A stretch of DNA of 64,000 nucleotides from Dactylosporangium vinaceum. Its GTDB lineage: Bacteria > Actinomycetota > Actinomycetes > Mycobacteriales > Micromonosporaceae. The stretch covers positions 9,920,001 through 9,984,000 of the forward strand of contig NZ_CP061913.1 in NCBI RefSeq assembly GCF_019904175.1. Direction: 5' to 3'. Of this stretch, positions 34,862-44,232 are shown in pieces. The notes beneath the pieces were generated by a model. It did not search any database and was not told where the DNA came from. It was given only the letters and a program-made list of their open reading frames with translations. How positions within the stretch are numbered: the first letter of the stretch is position 1; every line of letters begins with the position of its first letter. A program made the translations under genes and the position numbers.

Positions 34862-35668
34862 CTACCCGACCTTTTCAAGCCAGTCCGCGATCGCGTCGAT
34901 GGGCTCCTGCCAGCGCGCGTCGAGCATCAGGTCGTGGCCCATGCCGGGGAACAGCAGCGGCGAGCCGCCGTAGCGCCGGGCCACCCAGGTCAGCGTGTCG
35001 GCCGCGACGATCCGGTCGTCCGGGCTGCCCACCACCAGCACCGGCGGGTTGCCGACCGGAGCCTCGGGCTCGTGGCGGGTCAGGAGCTGGCGCTGCGCGG
35101 CGCCCGGGACCCGCTGCAGGCGCTGGGCGTAGGCCTGGCCCGCACCGGCCGCGAGGGCCTTGCTGAACAGCTGGTCGCGGCTGAGCGTCACCCGGCCGCC
35201 GAAAAGCCCGGGCAGCGTGCCGCCGGGGTTGCTGCCGAGCAGGCCGAACGCGGTGCCGAGGCCGCCGAAGACCGGGGCGACGAGCACGCCCGCCTTCACC
35301 GGGTAGCGCGCCATCGCCATCGCCACCACCAGGGCCCCGGCGCCGTGCCCGACCAGGACCGCCTGGCGGGGCAGCCCGGCCGCGACCTGGGTCACGTCGT
35401 GCACGTAGTCGCGGAGGCGGGCGTCCGGTGCCGGTCCAGACCCTCCGTGTCCGCGCAGGCTCATCGAGTACCCCCGAAAGCCTCTTTGCGAAATGTGCTC
35501 CAGCCAGTGCTCGGCGAACGCCCAGGCCCCGTGCCCCAGCCCCGGCACGAAGAGGACCGGCGGGCGGTCGTTCGCGCCGCCGGCGGGGGGCTCGGCCTCG
35601 ATCACCTCGCGGTGCACCGGCCTGGGCGGCTTCGACCACTCGTCGCTGCGCATGACCCTGGTTGTCAA
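34862..35668 (-). CDS. Alpha/beta-hydrolase-fold protein lacking the nucleophile Ser
   Basis: A 268-residue protein of the alpha/beta hydrolase fold: PPVLFVPGLGHGAWAF (oxyanion loop), SMSLRGHGGSG, the nucleophile elbow VLVGHGAGALVV, VVGSPDDRIVAA (acid) and FPGMGHDLML (His). The elbow should read GHSxG but the Ser codon is Gly (GGC), so ordinary ester hydrolysis is unlikely. The TTG at 35668 follows GGAGG by 7 nt and overlaps the monooxygenase stop by 4 bp; ATG 35653 is an alternative. Tight coupling with the monooxygenase suggests a joint role. Confidence 0.8.
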   Translation of the reverse strand: MTTRVMRSDEWSKPPRPVHREVIEAEPPAGGANDRPPVLFVPGLGHGAWAFAEHWLEHISQRGFRGYSMSLRGHGGSGPAPDARLRDYVHDVTQVAAGLPRQAVLVGHGAGALVVAMAMARYPVKAGVLVAPVFGGLGTAFGLLGSNPGGTLPGLFGGRVTLSRDQLFSKALAAGAGQAYAQRLQRVPGAAQRQLLTRHEPEAPVGNPPVLVVGSPDDRIVAADTLTWVARRYGGSPLLFPGMGHDLMLDARWQEPIDAIADWLEKVG

Positions 35669-37077
35669 CTGACGGCCTCCAGCTCGTGCAGGGTCTTCTC
35701 GAGCTCTTTGAGGTACACGAAGTGGCTGACCTCGAACCAGTGGCGCGTCGAGTCGGTCACCTTACTCTGGGTGTACCGCCGATCGCCCTCGGTCCGCAGC
35801 CGCGCGTAGATGGCCTGGGCCCGGTCGGGCGCGGCGTCGAGCACGCGCAGCCACTGCGCGATGAAGACGGCCTGCCAGTGCGACAGCGTGAAGAGCGCCG
35901 AGTCCGGCTGCAGCAGCCCGGCGACGGCGAGCGTCGGGTGGGTCCGCGACAGCATCTGCAGGGCCAGGCGCGGCCGGCCGGCGGCGTCGGTCGACAGCAG
36001 CTCCGGCTCCAGGAACTCGAACCGCGGCAGGTAGCCGGTGGCCATCACGACCAGGTCGGGGTCGATGGTGCGCCCGTCGGCCAGCACCACGGCGTGCGAC
36101 TCGAAGTGCCTGACGTCCGGTACCGCCACCACGTCCCCGTGCCCGAGGTAGTACGGCAGCTGGCTGTTGACGAGCGGGTGCATCTCCAGGATGCCGTGCT
36201 CCGGCCTCGGCAGGCCGAAGCGGGTCAGGTCACCGACCGTCATGTTGATCGTGCGGTGCAGCAGCCACTGGCGCACCTTCACCGGCAGGCGCATGGCCAG
36301 GATCTGGTCGTTCACCTGGTCGGCCGGGCGGCCGAGGGCGAACTTGGGCGCGTACCAGTAGCCGCGCCGGGTCGAGTGCCAGCACTTCGCCGCCTGCTGG
36401 GCCGCCTCGACCGCGATGTCGCAGCCGGAGTTGCCGGCCCCGATGACCAGGACCTTGCGGCCGCGCAGCTGGGCGGCGTCCTTGTACTGCCCGGCGTGGA
36501 TGACCTTGCCGCGGTACTCGCTCAGCCCCTCGTATTCGGGCATCTTCGGCGACCAGTTGTGCCCGTTGGCGGCCACGACGGCCGCGTAGCGCATGGTGCG
36601 CGGCGCCCCGCCCCGCGAGCCTTTCACGGTGACGTCCCAGCGCGGCGGGCCGCCCGCGGTGCCCTCGGCCGGCTCGACCCGGGCGACCTCGGTGCCGAAC
36701 CAGATGTGCTCGCGCAGCCCGAAGTGGTCGGCGTAGCGCTCGAAGTACTGCAGCACCTGCGAGTGGTGCGGGTAGTCCGGCCAGTCGTCGGGCATCGGGA
36801 AGTCCGGGAACTGGGTGAACGGCTTCGACGAGATCAGGTGGGTGCTGGCGTAGACCGGGCTGCGGTCGTGCCGCCAGTTCCAGCCGCCGCCGACGCCCGT
36901 CTCGCGCTCGTAGCAGTCGACCCCGAAGCCGGCCTCGCGCAGGTTCTTGATCGTAGTGAGGCCGGTGCCGCCGGCGCCGATGACGCAGACGGTGTCGCCG
37001 CGGTCGTACACGGGCTCGCCGTCGCGCCAGTAAGTCGCGTTCCCGGCGGCATCGTCGAACTGACGGTCAGCGCTCAC
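35665..37077 (-). CDS. Flavin-containing (Baeyer-Villiger-like) monooxygenase
   Basis: FAD- and NADPH-dependent oxygenation; 470 residues. FAD motif VCVIGAGGTGLTTIKNL, the GVGGGWNW block, the signature YRGKVIHAGQYK (FxGxxxHxxx type) near residue 190, NADPH motif VLVIGAGNSGCDIAVEAA and the late VVMATGYLPRFEFL. All nucleotide-binding residues are present. The substrate cannot be told. GTG 37077 has AGAGGA about 9 nt upstream. The hydrolase gene follows with a 4-bp overlap, a pairing often seen when a ketone is oxidised to an ester and then cleaved, though the hydrolase here lacks its Ser. Confidence 0.9.
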   Translation of the reverse strand: MSADRQFDDAAGNATYWRDGEPVYDRGDTVCVIGAGGTGLTTIKNLREAGFGVDCYERETGVGGGWNWRHDRSPVYASTHLISSKPFTQFPDFPMPDDWPDYPHHSQVLQYFERYADHFGLREHIWFGTEVARVEPAEGTAGGPPRWDVTVKGSRGGAPRTMRYAAVVAANGHNWSPKMPEYEGLSEYRGKVIHAGQYKDAAQLRGRKVLVIGAGNSGCDIAVEAAQQAAKCWHSTRRGYWYAPKFALGRPADQVNDQILAMRLPVKVRQWLLHRTINMTVGDLTRFGLPRPEHGILEMHPLVNSQLPYYLGHGDVVAVPDVRHFESHAVVLADGRTIDPDLVVMATGYLPRFEFLEPELLSTDAAGRPRLALQMLSRTHPTLAVAGLLQPDSALFTLSHWQAVFIAQWLRVLDAAPDRAQAIYARLRTEGDRRYTQSKVTDSTRHWFEVSHFVYLKELEKTLHELEAVS

Positions 37078-37095
37078 CGCGGCATCCTCTCGGAT

Positions 37096-37770
37096 TTATG
37101 CCGCAATTTCCAGATCGACGAGTACTGGAAAGTGATCGCTGGCCGCCCGGGTCTCGGGCGTGTCGATCACGTCGTACTGCAGCACCGTCATCCGCGGGTC
37201 GACGAATATCGCGTCGAGGCGGTGGCGCAGGTTCGCGACCGAGAAGGTCAGGCGCTCGTCGCCCCCGGCGGCGTCGGTGAGCCCGTCGGCGAGCATCCGC
37301 CAGGCCGCGCCGCCCGAGTTCTCGTTGAAGTCGCCGCCGAGCAGCAGCGGCTCGCTCACCTCGCGCATCGCCTGCTTGAGCAGCTCGGCCTGGCTCGGGC
37401 GCTCGGACGGGTCGGTGGACAGGTGGCAGCCGGCGGCGACGAACGTGGCCCGGCCGACGCGGCAGCGCACGAACGCGGCGCCGCGCATCTCCCGGCCGGG
37501 CGTCAGCGGATAGCGGATGTTCCAGTCCGCCACCACCCGCACCCGCAGATTGGTGAGGATCAGATTGCCCAGGGCCGGCAGGCCGCCCCCGCCGACGACC
37601 ATCTCCAGGTCGCGGGACAGGGCGGCCGACTTCTGCCGCCATCGGAAGCGCCGCGGCGCCTCCTGCAGGATGGCGATGTCCGGCGCGGCCTGCCGGACGG
37701 CCGCCGCGAGCGCGCGCCGGTCGTCCTTCAGGCCGTGCAGGTTGTACGAGAGCACCCTGATCTTCGTCAT
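37096..37770 (-). CDS. Endonuclease/exonuclease/phosphatase family protein
   Basis: A compact 224-residue EEP-fold enzyme with the motifs VLSYNLHGLKDD, IAILQEAPRRF, CHLSTDPSERP, LLLGGDFNENS, HRLDAIFV and ASDHFPVLV. Metal-binding and catalytic residues are intact, so a phosphodiester or phosphomonoester target is likely. No signal peptide. ATG 37770 lies 7 bp after the glucokinase stop, so it is co-transcribed with that gene. The function with respect to glucokinase is unknown. Confidence 0.88.
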   Translation of the reverse strand: MTKIRVLSYNLHGLKDDRRALAAAVRQAAPDIAILQEAPRRFRWRQKSAALSRDLEMVVGGGGLPALGNLILTNLRVRVVADWNIRYPLTPGREMRGAAFVRCRVGRATFVAAGCHLSTDPSERPSQAELLKQAMREVSEPLLLGGDFNENSGGAAWRMLADGLTDAAGGDERLTFSVANLRHRLDAIFVDPRMTVLQYDVIDTPETRAASDHFPVLVDLEIAA

Positions 37771-37777
37771 GTACGCC

Positions 37778-38722
37778 TCACAAACGGGCCAGATCCGCCG
37801 CGCCGACCACTCCGGCCAGGTTTCCCATGAGCGCCGCCCGGATCTCCGCCACGGGCAGCTGGCCGCGCTGGGCGAGCTGCTCCCGGTAGCTGGCCCGGGC
37901 GGGCGCGAGCAGCAGGTCGCCGGCGTCGATCACGCCGCCGCCGACGACTATCACCTGCGGGTCGAGGGTCTGCACCATGTCCGCGAACCCGACCCCGAGC
38001 CAGTGCCCGACCTGGGCGAACGCGCCCACCGCGACCTCGTCGCCGAGCCGGGCGGCCTCGGTCACGGCCGGGCCGACGATCGCGTCCGGGTCTCCCCCGG
38101 CCAGGCCCAGCAGCAGGGCCGCCGCCCCCGGACGGGCCTTCGCGTCGGCCTTCGCGAACCGCACAAGAGCATTGCCGCTGGTGTACTGCTCCAGGCACCC
38201 CTTGCGCCCGCAGCCGCACGGGTGCCCGTCCGGCACCATCATCGTGTGCCCGACCTCGCCCGCGACACCGTTGGCGCCGCGGATGAGCCGGCCGCCGATG
38301 ATGATCCCGCCGCCGATGCCGGTGCCGACCGTGTAGAGCACCATCGACTCGTCGGCGTCGTGCGCGGCCCCGAAGCGGAACTCGGCCCAGGCCGCCGCGT
38401 TGCCGTCGTTCTCCACCACTGTCGGGAGTCCGGACGCCTGCTGGATCTTGTCCCGCAGCGGCTCGTTGCGCCAGGCCAGGTTGGGGGCGAACTGCACCAC
38501 CGAGCGGGTCGCGTCCACCCAGCCGGCCGCGCCGATGCCGACCGCCTGGACCTCGTGCCCGGCCGCGAGCTCCTTGATCACCTCGATGATCCGGTCCGCG
38601 GTCTCGCCGGGGTCCTGGGCGGGCGTGTCACGCCGGGTTTGGACGAGTACATCGCCGGCGGTGTCGACGACCCCGCCGAGCACCTTGGTTCCGCCGATGT
38701 CGACGCCGATGGTCAGCCCCAC
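37778..38722 (-). CDS. glkA: ROK-family glucokinase
   Basis: Phosphorylates glucose; 314 residues. ATP-site GVDIGGTKVLGGVVD, catalytic VVENDGNAAAWAEFRFGA, GTGIGGGIIIGGRL, and the ROK zinc site GHPCGCGRKGCLEQY (Cys set intact, with the preceding EVGHTMMVPDG His). No DNA-binding domain, so an enzyme rather than a ROK repressor. GTG 38722 has GAGGAG 9 nt upstream. In streptomycetes GlkA also mediates carbon catabolite control. The SRPBCC and acidic genes upstream match glkA surroundings in other actinobacteria. Confidence 0.95.
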   Translation of the reverse strand: MGLTIGVDIGGTKVLGGVVDTAGDVLVQTRRDTPAQDPGETADRIIEVIKELAAGHEVQAVGIGAAGWVDATRSVVQFAPNLAWRNEPLRDKIQQASGLPTVVENDGNAAAWAEFRFGAAHDADESMVLYTVGTGIGGGIIIGGRLIRGANGVAGEVGHTMMVPDGHPCGCGRKGCLEQYTSGNALVRFAKADAKARPGAAALLLGLAGGDPDAIVGPAVTEAARLGDEVAVGAFAQVGHWLGVGFADMVQTLDPQVIVVGGGVIDAGDLLLAPARASYREQLAQRGQLPVAEIRAALMGNLAGVVGAADLARL

Positions 38723-38755
38723 TGCGGCCGACTCCTCTCGTTGCGGTGTTTGGGG

Positions 38756-39370
38756 TTAATCCTCAGCGACGTTGCTGTCGGGTGTTGCGGCTTTGTCACC
38801 GTCAGCCGGGTTTTTGTGCGCACCGGGTGGCGATTTGCGGGTGGCCGCCTGCCAGGGGTCACCGTCGTCCTCGGCGCCGGCGCTCTCCCGCGGCGCCTTC
38901 GGAGGCTCGGGCGGCGGGGGCGGGGGCATCAGGCGCTCGCCGAAGCCGCGCAGGACGGACGCCGCACCCGCGACCAGGTCACCCAGGTTGGGCTCGGTCC
39001 GGGGCTCCCCGGGCTCGGCGGCGGCCGGCCCGGGCTCACCGCCGGGCTCGGCGGAGGGCCGCTCCGCGCCGGGCTCGGCGGGGGGCCGCTCCGCGCCGGG
39101 GCGCCGGCCCGGGGTGGGGCGCTCGCCGAAGTTGCGCAGGAAGCTCGCCACGCCCGCGGCCAGGTCGCCGGCGCCGGTGGCCAGGCGCTCGGCGAACTCG
39201 GGGTCGAGGTCGCGGGCCGCGGCGATCGCCTTGCACAGGGGGCACACGCAGCACTCGGCCGAGCCGGTCGCGAAGCCGGTGGTGCTGTTCGCGGCCATGG
39301 ACATGGCGGCCAGGGCGGCGGCGACCAGGCGTTCGGCCTCCTCGCGCGGGTCGCGGCGGGCGTCGGTCAT
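38756..39370 (-). CDS. Acidic Pro-rich protein with a Cys cluster
   Basis: A 204-residue protein without known function. An N-terminal helical part holds the cluster ECCVCPLCKAIAAARD, a possible metal site, followed by LATGAGDLAAGVASFLRNF. The same phrase returns at residue ~135 (LGDLVAGAASVLRGFGERL), an internal repeat. Between and after these it is Pro/Glu/Ala-rich and disordered. It resembles the short protein next to glucokinase genes in streptomycetes (DUF5304 type), but that label is uncertain. ATG 39370 overlaps the SRPBCC stop (ATGA). Confidence 0.78.
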   Translation of the reverse strand: MTDARRDPREEAERLVAAALAAMSMAANSTTGFATGSAECCVCPLCKAIAAARDLDPEFAERLATGAGDLAAGVASFLRNFGERPTPGRRPGAERPPAEPGAERPSAEPGGEPGPAAAEPGEPRTEPNLGDLVAGAASVLRGFGERLMPPPPPPEPPKAPRESAGAEDDGDPWQAATRKSPPGAHKNPADGDKAATPDSNVAED

Positions 39371-39810
39371 GCGCCCTCGACCCGGCGCTTGAGCTCCTTG
39401 AGGGCGGTGTCCATGATCATTTTCTCGGCCTTCCGCTTGAACATGCCGAGCATCCCGATCGCCAGCTCCACCGCCAGCGAGTAGGTCACCGTGGAGGTGC
39501 CGTCCGGATTGGCGCTAATGTCGTAGGAGCCGTCCTGCTGCTTCTGCATCTTCGACGGCGCGGTCAGGCTCCACTCGATGCGGCTCAGATCCTCGGCGTA
39601 CGCGTACTGCAGCGTGTACTCGTCGGTCACCGGCCCCGAGTCGAGCACGAAGTGGACCTGGCTGGCGTACCCGTCCTCGTACTCCTCGACCACTTCGGCC
39701 GACTTCACGGCGGCCACCCACTCCGGATAGCGCGCGAAGTCGGCGATGACCGCGGCGACCCGCTCGGGGGGCGCGTCAATGACGATCGACTGCGTCGAAG
39801 TGTCGGCCAT
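39367..39810 (-). CDS. SRPBCC (START-like) hydrophobic-ligand-binding protein
   Basis: A 147-residue single-domain protein of the polyketide cyclase/START fold: QSIVIDAPPERVAAVIADFARYPEWVAAVKSAEV, the central strands VDYTLQYAY-like and IEWSLTAPS, and a C-terminal helix KRKAEKMIMDTALKELKRR. It probably binds a lipid or polyketide. ATG 39810. It is co-translated with the Cys-cluster gene (4-bp overlap), and M. tuberculosis Rv2185c near fadD15 is of the same kind. Confidence 0.9.
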   Translation of the reverse strand: MADTSTQSIVIDAPPERVAAVIADFARYPEWVAAVKSAEVVEEYEDGYASQVHFVLDSGPVTDEYTLQYAYAEDLSRIEWSLTAPSKMQKQQDGSYDISANPDGTSTVTYSLAVELAIGMLGMFKRKAEKMIMDTALKELKRRVEGA

Positions 39811-39999
39811 GCGTGGCAGGCTACCTCTGCCGTCCGCACCCCCGGGCGTCGGCTCGCCGCGCTCCGGCTCGCCTCCCCGCTCACCCAGCGGGACAGGGTG
39901 CAGGCGCCCAGGCCCGATCGGGGTGCAGGCGCCCTGTGCGTGGTGTTACGCGGACAGGTAGGTTCCCGATACAGCTACCGAGTCGAAATGGAGCCGGAC

Positions 40000-41784
40000 G
40001 TGCGCGAGTTCTCGGTCCCTGCCGCGGTCGCCGTTGCCGATACGGCGACGCTTACCGACCCGGTCTGGGACAACGCGGCCGTTGCCCCGGGCACGGTGCA
40101 GTTCCAGCGCCTGGTCGAGGGCGCGTGGCAGGACGTGACCTGCGCACAGTTCCTCGACGAGGTCGTCGCGCTGGCCCGCGGCCTGCTGGCCGCCGGCATC
40201 GAGCCGGGCGAGCGGGTGGCGCTCATGAGCAAGACCCGATACGAGTGGACGCTCATCGACTACGCGATCTGGACCTGCGGCGCGGTCACCGTCCCCATCT
40301 ACGACTCGTCGAGCCCCGAGCAGGTGGCCTGGATCCTCGAGGACTCCGGCGCTGTCGCCTGCTTCGCCGAGACCGACGCCCACCGCGACGCCGTGGCGCA
40401 GGTGCGCGACCGGACGCCGGGCCTGGCCCACGTCTGGCACATCGACGGCGGCGCGATCGAGCAGCTCGTCGGCGAGGGCGCGGCCGTGCCCCGCGAGGAC
40501 GTCGACAGGCGCCGCACCGCGACCAGGGCCGACGACCTGGCCACGATCATCTACACGAGCGGCACCACCGGCCGGCCCAAGGGCTGCATCATCACGCACC
40601 GCAACATGCTCTCGGACATCGTCAACGCCATCCCGGAGCTGCGCTCGCTGTTCAACGAGGGCGCGCGGACGCTGCTGTTCCTGCCGCTCGCGCACTCGTT
40701 CGCCCGGCTCATCCAGATCGGCGTGGTGCAGGCCCGGGCCACGATGGGGCACACGGCCGACACGAAGAACCTGGCCGAGATGCTCAAGAGCTTCAAGCCG
40801 ACGTTTGTACTGTCAGTGCCCCGCGTGTTCGAGAAGGTCTACAACACCGCCAAACAGCGGGCGCAGGCCGACGGCAAGGGTGCGATATTCGAGCGCGCCG
40901 AGAAGACCGCCATCGACTTCAGCTCGACACCGTCGCCGGGGCTGCTGCTGCGGGCCCGGCACGCGCTGTTCGACCGGCTGGTCTACGGCAAGCTGCGGGC
41001 CGCGCTCGGCGGGCAGTGCACGCGGGCCATCTCCGGCGGCGCCCCGCTCGGCGAGCGCCTCGCCCACTTCTACCGCGGGATCGGCGTGACGATCTACGAG
41101 GGATACGGACTGACCGAGACCTCGCCGGCGACAAACGCCAACCGTGACAACGGCGTGCGGATCGGCACCGTGGGGCGGCCGCTGCCCGGGGTCACGATCA
41201 GGATCGACGACGACGGCGAGATCCTGGTGCAGGGCGACATCGTCTTCAAGGGTTATTGGAACAACCCCGACGCGACGGCCGAGGCGATCGACGCGGACGG
41301 GTGGTTCCACACCGGCGACCTCGGTGAGCTCGACGACGACGGCTTCCTGCGGATCACCGGCCGCAAGAAGGAGATCATCGTCACCGCCGGCGGCAAGAAC
41401 GTGGCCCCGGCCGTGCTCGAGGACCGGGTGCGGGCCCACGCGCTCGTCAGCCAGTGCATGGTCGTCGGCGACCGGCAGCCGTTCATCGCCGCGCTGATCA
41501 CCATCGACCCGGACGCCCTGCCGGCCTGGAAGCGCGACAACGGCAAGCCCGAGGACGCCTCCATGGAGAGCCTGGCCGGCGACGAGCAGCTGCGCGCGGA
41601 GATCCAGAAGGCGATCGACGAGGCCAACCAGGCCGTGTCGAAGGCCGAGGCCATCAAGGTCTTCCGGATTCTGCCCCGCGACTTCACGGAGGCGACCGGA
41701 GAGCTCACTCCGTCGTTGAAGGTGAAGCGGAACGTCGTCATGAAGGAGTACGCCGACGACATCGCCGCCATTTACGAACGCTGA
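40000..41784 (+). CDS. Long-chain fatty-acid--CoA ligase (FadD15 type)
   Basis: Activates fatty acids to acyl-CoA through an acyl-AMP; 594 residues. AMP-binding P-loop IIYTSGTTGRPKGCIITHRN, LFLPLAHSFARLIQIG, ISGGAPLG, EGYGLTETSPATNANR, WFHTGDLGELDDDGFLRITGRKKEIIVTAGGKNVAP and the C-terminal catalytic Lys in TPSLKVKRNVV. GTG 40000 is chosen because homologues begin MREFSVP and GGAG lies 6 nt upstream; ATG 39988 is also in frame. It diverges from the SRPBCC gene across about 190 bp. Confidence 0.94.
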   Translation: MREFSVPAAVAVADTATLTDPVWDNAAVAPGTVQFQRLVEGAWQDVTCAQFLDEVVALARGLLAAGIEPGERVALMSKTRYEWTLIDYAIWTCGAVTVPIYDSSSPEQVAWILEDSGAVACFAETDAHRDAVAQVRDRTPGLAHVWHIDGGAIEQLVGEGAAVPREDVDRRRTATRADDLATIIYTSGTTGRPKGCIITHRNMLSDIVNAIPELRSLFNEGARTLLFLPLAHSFARLIQIGVVQARATMGHTADTKNLAEMLKSFKPTFVLSVPRVFEKVYNTAKQRAQADGKGAIFERAEKTAIDFSSTPSPGLLLRARHALFDRLVYGKLRAALGGQCTRAISGGAPLGERLAHFYRGIGVTIYEGYGLTETSPATNANRDNGVRIGTVGRPLPGVTIRIDDDGEILVQGDIVFKGYWNNPDATAEAIDADGWFHTGDLGELDDDGFLRITGRKKEIIVTAGGKNVAPAVLEDRVRAHALVSQCMVVGDRQPFIAALITIDPDALPAWKRDNGKPEDASMESLAGDEQLRAEIQKAIDEANQAVSKAEAIKVFRILPRDFTEATGELTPSLKVKRNVVMKEYADDIAAIYER

Positions 41785-41833
41785 CCCGCGCCGGTCCGTC
41801 AGGGCCTTAGGAAGCCGCTCGAAGGGATCGCAG

Positions 41834-43531
41834 TTGACGGACCTGCCCGCCACCCGCACCGCCACCGCCGGCCGGGCCGCCGCCGATCGGGCCGCTGACC
41901 GGGCCGCCGCCGGCCCCGCCGAGCGCACCGCCTCCGCGGCCCAGGCGCAGCGGGCGATCGTGATCGTGCGGGCGCTGCTGCTGGTGCTCGTCGCCGTCCG
42001 GCTCCTGGCCGACGGCGTGCGCCCGGCCGAGCTGCTCTGGCTGGCACTCCTGCTGGCCGCGGCCGTGATCGCCACCGTGGCACCGGAGTCGCACGAAGTG
42101 GCCCGGCTCGGGCGCACGGCCGAGGTGCTCATCACCGCGTTCGCCGCGTCGACGCTCAACCTCGACGCCGCGGCGCTGCTGGTGTATCTGCCGGTGCCGA
42201 TCGTCGCCGCCGCGCTCTCCGAGGGCCGGCGGATGGCCGGGGCCTACCTGGTCGCGGCGGCCACGCTGCTGACGGTCGGCGGGGCGGTCGAGGGGCGGCT
42301 CGACGAGCGGGAATACCTGGTCGCGGCCGGACAGGGGCTGCTCATCTCCGGCGCCTCGGCCTACCTGGTCACGATCTTGCAGCGGGTGCTGCTGGCCCGG
42401 CGCCCGGCCGAGGAGACGCCCCAGCCCTACGCTGAGGCGACCCGCCTGCTGACCCAGCTGCGCAGCGTCGCCCGGCAGCTGCCCGGGGCCACGCTCGACC
42501 CCGGCGGCCTGGCCGAGCACCTGCTCGAAGAGGTCCGCGCGATGGTCCCGTCGGTGCGGGGCGCCGTGCTCTCCGGCAGCGGCGGCGGCCGGCTGGTCGT
42601 GCTGGCCCAGGCCGGCGTCGAGCGGCTCGACTGGGAGACGGCGCTCGACACCGAGAGCGCCGTCGCCGACGCCTGGGCCACGCAGCAGCCGGTCGTCTCG
42701 GGCCGCTCGCAGGCCCGCTCGGTGGCCCGCGGGCAGAGCATCTCGTCGATGGCGGTCCCGCTCATCGCCGGGGTGCGCACCGTCGGGCTGATCGTGCTGG
42801 AGAGCGACACTCCGGGCGCGTTCCCGCCCGCGCTCGTCGCCCGGGTCCAGTCGGTGACCGGGGCCGCCGCCCTGCGGCTGGAGGCGGCGCTGCTCTTCGA
42901 CGAGGTCCGCTCGCTGGCCACCACCGAGGAGCGGCAGCGGCTGGCCCGCGAGATCCACGACGGGGTCGCGCAGGAGCTGGTCATGGTCGGCTATGGCATC
43001 GACAACGCGGTCGCCGCGCTGCCGAACGCCGAGGCCGCCGAGGAGGAGCTGCGGGTGCTGCGGGCCGAGGTCACGCGGGTGATCACGGAGCTGCGGCTGT
43101 CGCTGTTCGAGCTGCGCAGCGAGGTCGACCGCTACGGCGGCCTCACCGCGGCGATCTCCGACTACGCACGGACCGTCGGCGCATCGGCCGGCCTGCGGGT
43201 GCACCTCTCACTCGACGAGAGCACCGCCCGCCTGCCCGCCGCGGTCGAGGCAGAACTGCTGCGCATTGCCCAGGAAGCCATCACGAACGCGCGGAAACAC
43301 GCCGGCGCGGAAAATCTCTGGGTAACGTGCGCGGTCGATCCACCGTTCGCACAGGTAGAAATCTCCGACGATGGCAGCGGCATCGGTGAGAACCGCCCGG
43401 ACGGGCACTATGGTCTTGCGATCATGGCCGAGAGGGCGGAACGTATCCGGGGCCGGTTGGAGATCACGCCACGCGTGCCGAATGGAACCACAGTGGCGGT
43501 TGTGCTCGGAACCGCACCGCGTGCGCGGTAG
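41834..43531 (+). CDS. NarL-type sensor histidine kinase
   Basis: A 565-residue membrane kinase. An Ala-rich N-terminus precedes five to six hydrophobic segments (res ~40-190), then a GAF-like domain (LLEEVRAMVPSVRGAV..., SMAVPLIAGVRTVGLIVLE), then the HisKA_3 box ERQRLAREIHDGVAQELVMVGY and the ATP-binding QEAITNARKHAGA, VEISDDGSGIG. TTG 41834 follows GAAGGGA by 6 nt. The response regulator begins 32 bp downstream, so they are a cognate pair. The sensed signal is unknown. Confidence 0.92.
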   Translation: MTDLPATRTATAGRAAADRAADRAAAGPAERTASAAQAQRAIVIVRALLLVLVAVRLLADGVRPAELLWLALLLAAAVIATVAPESHEVARLGRTAEVLITAFAASTLNLDAAALLVYLPVPIVAAALSEGRRMAGAYLVAAATLLTVGGAVEGRLDEREYLVAAGQGLLISGASAYLVTILQRVLLARRPAEETPQPYAEATRLLTQLRSVARQLPGATLDPGGLAEHLLEEVRAMVPSVRGAVLSGSGGGRLVVLAQAGVERLDWETALDTESAVADAWATQQPVVSGRSQARSVARGQSISSMAVPLIAGVRTVGLIVLESDTPGAFPPALVARVQSVTGAAALRLEAALLFDEVRSLATTEERQRLAREIHDGVAQELVMVGYGIDNAVAALPNAEAAEEELRVLRAEVTRVITELRLSLFELRSEVDRYGGLTAAISDYARTVGASAGLRVHLSLDESTARLPAAVEAELLRIAQEAITNARKHAGAENLWVTCAVDPPFAQVEISDDGSGIGENRPDGHYGLAIMAERAERIRGRLEITPRVPNGTTVAVVLGTAPRAR

Positions 43532-43563
43532 CGTGAAGCACCCAGAGGGAGAGAGCACCGGGA

Positions 43564-44232
43564 ATGTCTACTACCGCGAACCCGACGACGCGCACCAAAG
43601 TGCTGCTCGTCGACGACCACGATCTGATTCGCCGCGGGCTGCGGCACGCATTCGAGCGTGACCGCCAGTTCGAGGTGGTCGGCGAGGCCGCGACGGCCGC
43701 TGAGGCGATCCGCCAGGCCGGCGCCCTGCAGCCCGACGTTGTGATCATGGACCTCCGCCTGCCCGACGGCAGCGGCCTGGAGGCCACCCGCGCCCTGCGC
43801 AAGACGAGCAACAGCATGGGCATCGTCGTGCTGACCATGTACGCCGGCGACGACCAGCTCTTCGGCGCCCTCGAGGCCGGGGCCTCGGCGTTCGTGCCCA
43901 AGACCGCTCCGGCCGACGAGGTAGTGGCCGCGGCCCGGCACGCCGCCTCCGCCCCCAGCGCCTTCACCGCGGCCGACCTGGCCGAGGCCATGAAGCGCCG
44001 GCTGGCCCCGAGCGGCCCGCAGCTCTCGCCACGCGAGGGCCAGGTCCTGCGCCTGCTCGCCGACGGCATGAGCGTGGCCGGCATCGCCAAGCAGCTGTTC
44101 GTCTCGGAGTCCACCGCGAAGACGCACATCTCGAAGCTCTACGAGAAGCTCGGCGCCGCCAACCGCGCCCAGGCCCTCATGACCGCACTGCGCCTCGGCC
44201 TGCTCGAAGCCCCCGACGCCCCCAGCTTCTAG
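43564..44232 (+). CDS. NarL/LuxR-type response regulator
   Basis: Cognate partner of the preceding kinase; 222 residues. Receiver domain: VLLVDDHDLIRRGLR, phospho-Asp in VVIMDLRLPDGSG, GIVVLTMYAGDD and FVPKTAP (Lys). C-terminal LuxR helix-turn-helix: LSPREGQVLRLLADGMSVAGIAKQLFVSESTAKTHISKLYEKLG. ATG 43564 has GGGAGAGAG upstream. A repeat-rich gene-free segment follows. Confidence 0.95.
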   Translation: MSTTANPTTRTKVLLVDDHDLIRRGLRHAFERDRQFEVVGEAATAAEAIRQAGALQPDVVIMDLRLPDGSGLEATRALRKTSNSMGIVVLTMYAGDDQLFGALEAGASAFVPKTAPADEVVAAARHAASAPSAFTAADLAEAMKRRLAPSGPQLSPREGQVLRLLADGMSVAGIAKQLFVSESTAKTHISKLYEKLGAANRAQALMTALRLGLLEAPDAPSF

